A stretch of DNA of 64,000 nucleotides, from the NCBI RefSeq assembly GCF_022346545.1, contig NZ_JAKRNU010000003.1:62001-126000 (forward strand), written 5' to 3'. Numbering within the stretch: position 1 is the first letter of the stretch; each line of letters opens with the position of its first letter. This DNA is from Sporosarcina sp. ACRSM (GTDB lineage Bacteria > Bacillota > Bacilli > Bacillales_A > Planococcaceae). This document shows positions 17,025 through 23,995 of the stretch, piece after piece. The notes below the pieces were generated by a model. It was not told where the DNA came from. It ran no database searches and worked only from the letters and a program-made list of their open reading frames with translations. The translations under genes and the position numbers were made by a program.

Positions 17025-18599
17025 ATGAGTATGGATGGCGTTATTTTTATAACTTATATAGCAGTACTCTTAGTCATCGGTCTCTGGTTTTCGCGTAAGT
17101 CATCTGAATCCACGGAAAATTATTTGCTTGGGGGAAGATCACTTGGTCCGGCTGTTACCGCAATGACGATGCAGACGACTGCTATGAGCGGTTATATGTT
17201 CATGGGGGCGCCTGCGCTCGCCTTCAAATATGGTTGGTATGCTTTGTGGTATGCGATTGGTGATGCGGGAGGTTCCATCATTAATCTTTCCGTTTTAGGG
17301 AAACGGATGAGAAGAATGTCTGAATTATTGGGAGCGCTTTCACCAATAGAATACTTGGAAAAAAGATTTGAAAGTGCCAGTGTACGTGTCATCGGTTCAA
17401 TTATAGCGATTGTTTTTCTATTCGCTTATGTTTGCGCTCAATTTATAGCGGCAGGAAAAGCGATGGCTACACTCACCGGTTTTCCATATGAGCTGTCATT
17501 GGTGATCGGGATCAGTGTCATTATTATCTATACAGTGGCAGGGGGCTATCTAGCTGTTGCTTACACTTCTTTTGTGCAAGGAATCATAATGGTGACCGGG
17601 GTTGTCGGTATCGGTTTTTTAGCTTATTTTCATGTCGGTGGAATATCCGGATTGAATACTGCCTTGGCACAAATCGATCCCACTTATTTAAGTATTTGGG
17701 GGAAAGATTTGGCCTTCTACGGCCAGTGGGGAGTAGTACTAGGCGCTATTCTTATCTTTGGAATAGGGTATATGGGGCTCCCACATGTGGTCGTACGACA
17801 TATGTCAATGCAAAGCACCAAAACGGTAAAAGGTGCAATTCTGATAAGTGCAATCTGGAACCAATTCTTTATCTATGTTCCCTATATTTTAGGACTTATC
17901 GGAATCATACTTTTGCCTAATCTCGCTGATCCGGAGATGGTCATTACCGAACTAGCTTACACGCTTTTCCCGGGATTTTTTGCGGCTCTTCTGTTATCAG
18001 CGGTTATGTCCGCTGTCATGTCCACTGCGGATTCTTTACTCATGCAAGCAGGAACCATTTTATCCCGTGACGTCTATCAACGGTTTATCAATAAGAACGC
18101 GAGCCAGAAAACAACAGTCCTTGTTTCTAGGTTATGTATTTTAGGAGGAGGACTTGTCGGAATCGCTGTTGCGATTTATGAACCACCATCCATTTTTGGA
18201 TTAGCTGTTTTTGCTTTTGGTACGCTTGGGAATAGCTTTCTTGTTCCTTACGTTGCTTCCGTATATTCAAAAAAGGCTAATGCTCTTGGCTGTCTATGTG
18301 CAATGATTGGTGGGGCTATGACAAATATTATTTGGACTTCGATGGAGTTGGAAACGATAACGGCCGTACATCCGTTTTTGGCAGGCCTGACCGTCTCCCT
18401 TATCGGGATGATTATTGGCAGTCGTTTTGGTCGCAAGCCTTCCCAGCCCATCCTGAATATCTTTGAACAATCAACAAATAAACGCTTCTTTTCAAAAGAG
18501 TTTGATCAAAATATCGCTCGTAGTTTAGCTCCTGAAGCTAAAAATATATCGAGTTTTTTGTCGCAAGAAACAGATCGCCACAGTGGGATATACTCATGA
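17025..18599 (+). CDS. Sodium:solute symporter (SSS family, PutP/PanF-like)
   Basis: 524-aa transporter with about 13 membrane helices. SSS landmarks include YLLGGRSLGPAVTAMTMQTTAMSGYMF near the N-terminus, GYMGLPHVVVRHMSM in the middle and the Na+-site region SAVMSTADSLLMQAGTILSRD. Substrates of close relatives include proline, pantothenate and short carboxylates; nothing here fixes the choice. AGGGGGGAA precedes the ATG. The stop TGA is inside the ATGA that starts the next gene, so the 40-aa gene, the symporter and the 161-aa gene form one operon. Location downstream of the MMSDH-aminotransferase genes makes an amino-acid or opine substrate possible (inference). Confidence 0.9.
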   Translation: MSMDGVIFITYIAVLLVIGLWFSRKSSESTENYLLGGRSLGPAVTAMTMQTTAMSGYMFMGAPALAFKYGWYALWYAIGDAGGSIINLSVLGKRMRRMSELLGALSPIEYLEKRFESASVRVIGSIIAIVFLFAYVCAQFIAAGKAMATLTGFPYELSLVIGISVIIIYTVAGGYLAVAYTSFVQGIIMVTGVVGIGFLAYFHVGGISGLNTALAQIDPTYLSIWGKDLAFYGQWGVVLGAILIFGIGYMGLPHVVVRHMSMQSTKTVKGAILISAIWNQFFIYVPYILGLIGIILLPNLADPEMVITELAYTLFPGFFAALLLSAVMSAVMSTADSLLMQAGTILSRDVYQRFINKNASQKTTVLVSRLCILGGGLVGIAVAIYEPPSIFGLAVFAFGTLGNSFLVPYVASVYSKKANALGCLCAMIGGAMTNIIWTSMELETITAVHPFLAGLTVSLIGMIIGSRFGRKPSQPILNIFEQSTNKRFFSKEFDQNIARSLAPEAKNISSFLSQETDRHSGIYS

Positions 18600-19081
18600 G
18601 TGGGGTATTGATGCAAGAACCGGTTTATGGTGAACAGGATGTTTTACGTGGGTTGCAGCAGTATGAAAAGCAAGCTAAGATGAACGTACGTAAATTGATT
18701 TTTTATCCGTATTACTTATTTGAATATGAACTTGGCATTAGAAGTTTACTGAAGTTAAAAGGAAAGACAGCTTGTACGATAGATGCGTTAAGTGGGTATG
18801 GGGCATTGATTGATGTGCAACCTGAATTTTCACATCGCCAGATTGAGGCTGGACAGGCCCCTGCAATTCAGATCGATGAGGATGAAGCAAGGGAAGCGGC
18901 GGGACAGTTTATTTTTGAAAATGCTATGTCGAAAACAAAGTTTGTAACTGTTCCGGATATTCAATTGTTAACGAGTACATTATTTTATCGTCCTTTTTGG
19001 TTGGTAGAGTACAGACTTGAAGCATATGAGCCAAAGTCGCTAATCGTAGATGCTATAAGTGGCAGTTATCATCCATTATGA
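18596..19081 (+). CDS. Hypothetical protein with two internal repeats, coupled to SSS symporter
   Basis: 161 aa, not recognised. It overlaps the symporter stop by four bases (ATGA), so it is translationally coupled. Two copies of a similar unit are visible: LIFYPYYLFEYEL...TIDALSGYGAL (about residues 34-72) and LFYRPFWLVEYRL...IVDAISGSYHPL (about 125-161). Each has an aromatic beta-strand-like segment with a YE pair, then a D-A-x-S-G turn. There is no signal peptide or membrane helix, so it is probably cytoplasmic. A regulatory or assembly role for the symporter is a guess from position only. Confidence 0.8.
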   Translation: MSGVLMQEPVYGEQDVLRGLQQYEKQAKMNVRKLIFYPYYLFEYELGIRSLLKLKGKTACTIDALSGYGALIDVQPEFSHRQIEAGQAPAIQIDEDEAREAAGQFIFENAMSKTKFVTVPDIQLLTSTLFYRPFWLVEYRLEAYEPKSLIVDAISGSYHPL

Positions 19082-19108
19082 AGAAATGTAGAAAATACGA
19101 ATGCCAAG

Positions 19109-19145
19109 AAAGACTGAGATCCTTGGAGCCACTCAGTCTTTTTTG
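19109..19145. terminator. Terminator between converging operons
   Basis: AAGACTGAG pairs with CTCAGTCTT and is followed by TTTTTT on the plus strand. The reverse strand also has a short T-rich tail, so it may also serve the BCCT gene. Confidence 0.75.
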
Positions 19146-19163
19146 GCACCCTTTTTAATTGGT

Positions 19164-20657
19164 TCATTTTTTCAATTTCATTGCTTTCGCTTCAGCTTTC
19201 AATGCTTTGATCAAAGCGACGATCATGAGCAACATGATAAAAGAAAACGGCAAAGCTGCAATGATAATGGTGTTTTGCAAGGCGGTCAGTCCATTGACGG
19301 ATAGGAGAATGACCGCGATTGTCGACTGGATGATACCCCAGATGAGCTTCACATTATTCGGTGGTGTCAACGAGCCATTCGTCGATTGCATGCCCAATAC
19401 AAAAGTGGCCGAATCCGCCGAAGTGATGAAGAAGGAGGCGATGAGTAAAATCGCGAAAATCGAAATGAAGAGCGATAAAGGCATCGCGTTGAACATTTCA
19501 AAAATAGTCAGCTCCGTAGAAGACGCAGTCAAATCGGTCAAACCTTGTTTTTGCATATCGATGGCAGTCGTCCCGAATGCCGAGAACCAGAACGAGCCAA
19601 GCAGTGTAGGGGCAACCAGCACCCCGATCATGAATTCCCGAATCGTACGCCCTTTTGATACGCGGGCGATGAACATACTGACAAACGGAGCCCAAGAAAT
19701 CCACCAAGCCCAGTAAAAAATGGTCCATCCATCGAGCCACTCCCGATTGTCTGCGTTTAAAGGCGCCGTGCGCATACTCATATTCACAAGATTCGCCAAA
19801 TAACCACCAAAAGAATCGGTAAACATATTGAAAATAAGCAATGTCGGACCCAAAATGAGGATGAATCCGAGTAGTGCCAACGCAAGGACGATGTTCGCAT
19901 TGGACAAATACTTGATCCCTTTGCTGAGCCCCGACCAAGCGGACAGGATGAACAAGACTGTGACGATCGCAATGATGATGAATTGCGAGGAGATGCCGAT
20001 GCTGACACCAAAGAGATAATTCAGGCCTGCATTAATTTGAACAGCACCGAAGCCGAGTGACGTGGCGACTCCGAACGACGTCGCAAAGACAGCGAGTACA
20101 TCGACGAGAACGCCCCACGGACCTTTCATTTTATTGCCGAATATCGGCTTCAATGTTGCTGAAATTAATCCCGGTTCTTGTTTACGGAACTGGAAGAAGG
20201 CAAGGGATAACGCAATTACTCCGTACATGGCCCACACATGGAGACCCCAATGGAAAAAGGATTGACGCAATGCCTCTTTGAAGGCTTCATCTGTATTCGG
20301 CTCTTCTGTAGCCGGACTAATTGCAAAATGAGACAATGGCTCAGCTGCACCGTAAAAGACGAGCCCGATACCCATTCCTGCAGAAAAGAGCATCGCAATC
20401 CAAGTGACAGTTGAGAACTGTGGGCGATCGGTGTCCTTTCCCAGTCGGATCCTCCCGTATGGACTTAAGGTAAAAAAGATACTGAGCACTAGCATGAATG
20501 ACATGAGTAACATATAGTACCAGCCAAACGTTGACGCAACGAAGTTTTTGATGTTTGATGTGATGGCTTCAAAACTTCCGGGTGAAAATGCGCCGAACCC
20601 GACGGCCAATATGATGAGACCGATTGTAATATAAAAGACATTTGAAATTTTCTTCAT
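19164..20657 (-). CDS. BCCT family betaine/choline/carnitine transporter
   Basis: 497 aa, 12 predicted membrane helices. The BCCT signature tryptophan-rich helix reads TIFYWAWWISWAPFVSMFIARVSKGRTIREF (shown in parts: YWAWWISWAPFVSMF), and GMGIGLVFYGAAEPLSHF is the Gly-rich Na+/substrate region. It resembles OpuD-type glycine betaine transporters involved in osmoprotection (family knowledge). The C-terminus ends in a short Lys-rich tail (KAEAKAMKLKK). It is transcribed alone on the minus strand. An upstream region of about 270 bp separates it from the divergent gpx gene and contains a fragment of the Z repeat. Confidence 0.9.
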   Translation of the reverse strand: MKKISNVFYITIGLIILAVGFGAFSPGSFEAITSNIKNFVASTFGWYYMLLMSFMLVLSIFFTLSPYGRIRLGKDTDRPQFSTVTWIAMLFSAGMGIGLVFYGAAEPLSHFAISPATEEPNTDEAFKEALRQSFFHWGLHVWAMYGVIALSLAFFQFRKQEPGLISATLKPIFGNKMKGPWGVLVDVLAVFATSFGVATSLGFGAVQINAGLNYLFGVSIGISSQFIIIAIVTVLFILSAWSGLSKGIKYLSNANIVLALALLGFILILGPTLLIFNMFTDSFGGYLANLVNMSMRTAPLNADNREWLDGWTIFYWAWWISWAPFVSMFIARVSKGRTIREFMIGVLVAPTLLGSFWFSAFGTTAIDMQKQGLTDLTASSTELTIFEMFNAMPLSLFISIFAILLIASFFITSADSATFVLGMQSTNGSLTPPNNVKLIWGIIQSTIAVILLSVNGLTALQNTIIIAALPFSFIMLLMIVALIKALKAEAKAMKLKK

Positions 20658-20711
20658 GCTTCCCCCTTTTGGAACTGGTGATGGAGCCCAGACTTTGACT
20701 GCAAACGCCTT

Positions 20712-20731
20712 TTAAAATCTGTGACATCCGC
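20712..20731 (-). repeat. Fragment of the Z repeat module
   Basis: On the minus strand this reads GCGGATGTCACAGATTTTAA, matching the first 18-19 bases of the Z module at 22811 and 23878. It is a short truncated copy upstream of the BCCT gene. Confidence 0.65.
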
Positions 20732-20925
20732 TGAACAGCGATAAACAATTTTCAACTATACTAGCAAACGACATTGAATGCAACCGCACTTAGGTGACCA
20801 TATTGTTCTTTTCAATTTTATTTCCATATGGAAAAAAGTCGTGTCAGGCTTATAAGCAATAAACTTTCCTTGTGCTTGTCTATCACGTAAATTAGGTATA
20901 TAAGCATAATGAAAGAGGTTAGAAA

Positions 20926-21489
20926 ATGAGTATTTATAACTACTTGGTGCGAAAGCCAAATGGCGAGATCCTTTCGATGGAAACGTATCGTGGCAAAACG
21001 ATGTTAATCGTCAATACAGCAAGCAAATGCAGGTTCACGTATCAGTTTGAAGAATTGCAGAAAATGTATGAGCAGTATAAGGATCGAAATTTTGTCATAC
21101 TCGGTTTTCCATGTGATCAGTTTGGTAATCAGAACCCAGAAGATGGGGATGATTCGGCATTATTTTGTCAGAAAAATTACGGCGTCAGTTTTCCAATGTT
21201 CGATCTAGTGATGGTAAATGGGGAAGGGATGGACCCTTTATTCTCTTATTTGAAACATGAAGTCCCATTCCGTGATTTGGATAAGGAAGTGATGGCGGAG
21301 AACATTTTGAAGACGAGATTGAAAGAAGAGTATCCCGAGTATTTGGAAGGGCGTAACATTCGGTGGAATTTTACAAAATTCCTCGTCGCTGCAGATGGGG
21401 AAGTCGTCAAACGATTTGAACCGACCGATTCCCGATTGCTGGTGGAAGAGGAAGTCGAAAGATATTTGCCACAAACGATATCGAATTGA
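20926..21489 (+). CDS. Glutathione peroxidase family thiol peroxidase
   Basis: 187 aa. The peroxidatic Cys35 is in VNTASKCRFT (usual motif VNVASKCGLT; the Gly after Cys is Arg here). Gln65 in CDQFGNQ replaces the family Asn-Gln as Asp-Gln, and Trp147-Asn148 in RWNFTKF complete the active-site set. Cys81 in FCQKNYGVSFP fits the resolving Cys of bacterial CysGPx enzymes, which usually reduce peroxides with thioredoxin rather than glutathione. Length is slightly above the common 158-160 aa because of an insertion around residues 115-143. AAAGAGG precedes the ATG. Single-gene unit with its own terminator. Confidence 0.88.
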   Translation: MSIYNYLVRKPNGEILSMETYRGKTMLIVNTASKCRFTYQFEELQKMYEQYKDRNFVILGFPCDQFGNQNPEDGDDSALFCQKNYGVSFPMFDLVMVNGEGMDPLFSYLKHEVPFRDLDKEVMAENILKTRLKEEYPEYLEGRNIRWNFTKFLVAADGEVVKRFEPTDSRLLVEEEVERYLPQTISN

Positions 21490-21492
21490 ACA

Positions 21493-21532
21493 AAACCTGC
21501 TAAAGAGATGCGTCTCTTTAGCAGGTTTTTTC
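21493..21532 (+). terminator. Rho-independent terminator of gpx
   Basis: AACCTGCTAAAGAGA pairs with TCTCTTTAGCAGGTT over a TGCG loop, followed by TTTT. Strong. Confidence 0.9.
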
Positions 21533-21570
21533 TCATTCCAATTAGATAGAACAAAATGGATTCAGTCGAC

Positions 21571-22542
21571 TTATTTTACAATACTTTTGACTACGTCATG
21601 AATGATTTGGCTATTGGCGATAGGACCCGAATAGAGCCAGCTTGTATCTTTTGCAAATTCATGAACGTTGCCGTTTTTGACGGCAGGTATATTTGCCCAG
21701 AGTGGATCTTTTAGCATTTCTGCGCCATTTCCTACATCACTGTTAATGAGAAATAGGTGATCAGCATCCAACTCTGCCAACTTTTCCAGAGAAACAGGGG
21801 ACCAATCGCCTGTTGCCGATTCGGATATTTCCTTCACTAAGCTTGGAGCGGTCAGACCAAGTTCACCATATAATACGGCGCCGCTTGAAGCTGTTTCACT
21901 GACCATATACACCGTATTATTGACGATCCAGATCGCTGCCGCTGATTGTGTACCAACCGCGTTGTGGATTTTTTCTTTTGATTCTTCTACCAATTGATCG
22001 TACTGTTGCAAGACTTCGTCAGCTTTCTCGGTCTTATCAAATATTTCTGCGACTTTTAACAGTTTTTCACGCCAAGACGCATTTGCCTCATTCTCCAATA
22101 CAAAAGTAGGGGCAATTTTATTGTACTGTTCGTATTTTCCGCCTTCTACCGTTTCAGCCGATGACACAATGATGAGATCGGGATTGAAACTGGTCACCGC
22201 TTCAAAAGGTAGGTCGAAAGGAATAGTCGGTATGTCCTTTAACGAATCTTGTAAGTAGTTTTGGATGGATGCACCGTTATTGACGGACCACTGTGCAACA
22301 GGAGTGATGCCTAATGCGATCAGGTGGTCTTCCAAATAAGAAGCGATGACGCGTTCAGGATTGGCGGGAATCGTCACTTCATGCCCTAAAGCGTCTGTCA
22401 GTACACGTTCTTGGGAAGCTTCCTCAGAACCGTTTTTTGGTTTTTCCTCGTTGTTCTGTTGCTGATTTCCGCAAGCTACTAAAAATATGGAGAGTAAAAA
22501 GATTGCCGTAACGAGCAACTTGTTTCTGATAGATGTATTCAA
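21571..22542 (-). CDS. Iron-siderophore ABC transporter substrate-binding lipoprotein (FecB/FhuD family), receptor 1
   Basis: 323 aa from a TTG start at 22542 that has AGAGGAGG 7 nt upstream; the ORF extends to an ATG at 22587 but that gives a non-signal-like N-terminus. A lipoprotein signal peptide ends in FLVACG (lipobox Cys), followed by a linker rich in N, Q, E and K, then a type-III periplasmic binding fold (VTIPANPERVIASYLEDHL...). It should bind a ferric siderophore or ferric citrate outside the cell and deliver it to the permeases at 23996-26076. It is divergent from the ATPase gene and shares a Fur-box-containing region with it. It is distinct from receptor 2 at 27268. Confidence 0.9.
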   Translation of the reverse strand: MNTSIRNKLLVTAIFLLSIFLVACGNQQQNNEEKPKNGSEEASQERVLTDALGHEVTIPANPERVIASYLEDHLIALGITPVAQWSVNNGASIQNYLQDSLKDIPTIPFDLPFEAVTSFNPDLIIVSSAETVEGGKYEQYNKIAPTFVLENEANASWREKLLKVAEIFDKTEKADEVLQQYDQLVEESKEKIHNAVGTQSAAAIWIVNNTVYMVSETASSGAVLYGELGLTAPSLVKEISESATGDWSPVSLEKLAELDADHLFLINSDVGNGAEMLKDPLWANIPAVKNGNVHEFAKDTSWLYSGPIANSQIIHDVVKSIVK

Positions 22543-22591
22543 TAGTTTTCCTCCTCTTACTTTACAGCTTAAATGTTTTATCTTCATTCAG

Positions 22592-22816
22592 CAGAAGATT
22601 CCCACCTCTGTAGGTGGCGAGATGAATGCAGTTTTGTTTCCTGGTCAGCGGGTGTTCAAACGCCCGCTGAACGAAGAATGGAAGGCAACCTAAGTTCGCC
22701 GCGTCCTGAAGGAAAGTGCCTTAATTTCTGCAAAGAACACAGAAATACGGCAAATCGAACCCTTCGCTGTTCGATTGGCAACGGTTGCATGACCTACATC
22801 CTGTAGGCCCGCGGAT
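22592..22816 (+). repeat. 225-bp structured dispersed repeat, copy X2
   Basis: Same 225 bp as X1 (16639-16863); substitutions at five positions (C/T, G/C, G/A, A/G, T/C in X1/X2 order), no gaps. One change is in the loop of the AATCGAAC hairpin, so pairing is kept. It continues directly into the Z module at 22811. On the transcript of receptor 1 (minus strand) it would form part of a long 5' leader. Confidence 0.85.
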
Positions 22817-22901
22817 GTCACAGATTTTGAAAGGAGTTAATTGAGCCTTGCTCAATTCAAAATCTGGACACAATTACGCCGAGGCGTAATTGATTGAAGC
22901 T
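22811..22901 (+). repeat. Z repeat module, copy 1
   Basis: 91 bp starting GCGGATGTCACAGATTTT, with three nested inverted repeats: CAGATTTTGAA/TTCAAAATCTG, TTAATTGAGC/GCTCAATT, and CAATTACGCC/GGCGTAATTG. Copy 2 is at 23878-23968 and a fragment at 20712-20731. Confidence 0.8.
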
Positions 22902-22909
22902 ATTGTACA

Positions 22910-22937
22910 TTATAGTGAAATTGATAATCGTTTTCAA
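22910..22937 (-). promoter_or_regulatory. Predicted sigma-A promoter for receptor 1 (minus strand)
   Basis: Minus-strand TTGAAA (22932-22937) and perfect TATAAT (22910-22915) with a 16-bp spacer. The spacer and -35 overlap Fur box 1, consistent with iron repression. It implies a 5' leader of about 360 nt through Z1 and X2. Confidence 0.6.
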
Positions 22938-22940
22938 TTA
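22922..22940. promoter_or_regulatory. Fur box 1
   Basis: TGATAATCGTTTTCAATTA, a good match to the GATAATGATTATCATTATC-type consensus half-sites; it overlaps the minus-strand promoter. Confidence 0.65.
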
Positions 22941-22944
22941 TGAA

Positions 22945-22973
22945 TTGTAAATCGTTGAAAGATACTTTATACT
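22945..22973 (+). promoter_or_regulatory. Predicted sigma-A promoter for iron ABC operon
   Basis: TTGTAA (22945-22950), 17-bp spacer, TATACT (22968-22973), placed just before the strong Fur box 2 and 56 bp before the ATPase start. Confidence 0.6.
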
Positions 22974-22983
22974 AATGAAAAGT

Positions 22984-23002
22984 GATAATGATTCTCATTA
23001 TC
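22984..23002. promoter_or_regulatory. Fur box 2 (near-perfect)
   Basis: GATAATGATTCTCATTATC, one base from the 19-bp GATAATGATTATCATTATC consensus and a near-perfect palindrome. Iron-loaded Fur bound here would block transcription of the ABC operon. Confidence 0.88.
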
Positions 23003-23028
23003 GAAGAAAGAAAGGTTGGTAAACGGAT

Positions 23029-23859
23029 ATGTCAGTTCTTACTGTCGATCAGGTAGCGGTAGGGTATGCGAATGCTGTAATTATAGATGGATTAAGTGTG
23101 GAGATCCCTGCAGGGAAAATTACGACGATCATTGGACCAAATGGGTGTGGCAAGTCTACGTTGTTAAAAGCGGTCGCTCGAATTTTGAAAACGCAAAGTG
23201 GGACTGTGTTCCTTGACGGGCGGGCCATTCAGCAACTTTCGACAAAGGAAGTTGCCAAGAAGATGGCGATTTTACCGCAAAGTGCTGAAGCACCACCAGG
23301 GCTGACGATTTTTGAGCTCGTTTCATACGGCAGGTTTCCGCATCAACGTGGATTCGGCACGTTGAAACAAGAAGACTTGAAACATATCCATTGGGCGATT
23401 GAAGTGACGGGGTTAAGCGAGTTGAAGGACCGTCCAGTGGAAGCATTGTCAGGGGGGCAGCGCCAGCGCGTATGGATTGCGATGGCACTTGCACAAGACA
23501 CGGATATTTTAGTATTGGATGAACCGACAACGTATTTGGACTTGGCCCATCAGTTGGATATTCTCTTATTGCTCAAAAAGCTGAACGAGGAAGAAGGAAA
23601 AACGATTGTCATGGTCTTGCATGATTTAAATCATGCGTCTCGTTTCTCGCATTATATGATTGCGATGAAAGACGGCGAAGTCGTTACAGAAGGGAAACCT
23701 GAAAAAGTGATGACCCATACGAATTTGCAAGCGGTGTTCGACATCAATGCATTTTTAGCGGAATGTCCATTCAGTCAGCATCCGATCTGTTTATCTTATC
23801 AATTGAATAAAGAAACGGACTGCTTATCTTCGTTTAGCGGGTATTCAAACGCCCGCTAA
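23029..23859 (+). CDS. Iron-siderophore ABC transporter ATP-binding protein (FecE/FhuC type)
   Basis: 276 aa. Walker A GPNGCGKST (36-44), Q-loop Gln in LPQS (83), signature LSGGQRQR (140-147), Walker B LVLDEP (161-166) and H-loop His198 in VLHDLNH are all present. The normal family end is the CPFSQHPICLSY region. After it come about 17 extra residues, the last of which (SSFSGYSNAR) are encoded inside a dispersed hairpin repeat that also supplies the TAA stop. The gene starts the Fur-controlled operon continuing with two permeases, a flavoprotein reductase and receptor 2. Confidence 0.93.
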   Translation: MSVLTVDQVAVGYANAVIIDGLSVEIPAGKITTIIGPNGCGKSTLLKAVARILKTQSGTVFLDGRAIQQLSTKEVAKKMAILPQSAEAPPGLTIFELVSYGRFPHQRGFGTLKQEDLKHIHWAIEVTGLSELKDRPVEALSGGQRQRVWIAMALAQDTDILVLDEPTTYLDLAHQLDILLLLKKLNEEEGKTIVMVLHDLNHASRFSHYMIAMKDGEVVTEGKPEKVMTHTNLQAVFDINAFLAECPFSQHPICLSYQLNKETDCLSSFSGYSNAR

Positions 23860-23868
23860 ACGAAGATA
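23825..23868 (+). repeat. Y hairpin module at the 3' end of the ATPase gene
   Basis: TATCTTCGTTTAGCGGG pairs perfectly (17 bp) with CCCGCTAAACGAAGATA over a 10-nt loop. The core AGCGGGTnTTCAAACGCCCGCT also lies inside X1 and X2. It overlaps the last codons and stop of the ATPase gene. There is no T-run, so it is more likely a processing or mRNA-stability hairpin than a terminator. Confidence 0.8.
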
Positions 23869-23877
23869 CAGCCTCCG

Positions 23878-23968
23878 GCGGATGTCACAGATTTTGAAAG
23901 GAGTTAATTGAGCTTTGCTCAATTCAAAATCTGGACGCAATTACGCCAAGGCGTAATTGATTGGAAGC
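23878..23968 (+). repeat. Z repeat module, copy 2
   Basis: Matches copy 1 (22811-22901) with a few substitutions and one extra G near the end (GATTGG versus GATTG). It fills the gap between the ATPase and first permease genes. Confidence 0.8.
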
Positions 23969-23995
23969 CGTCGAATATGCGTAAGGAGCAAGTAG

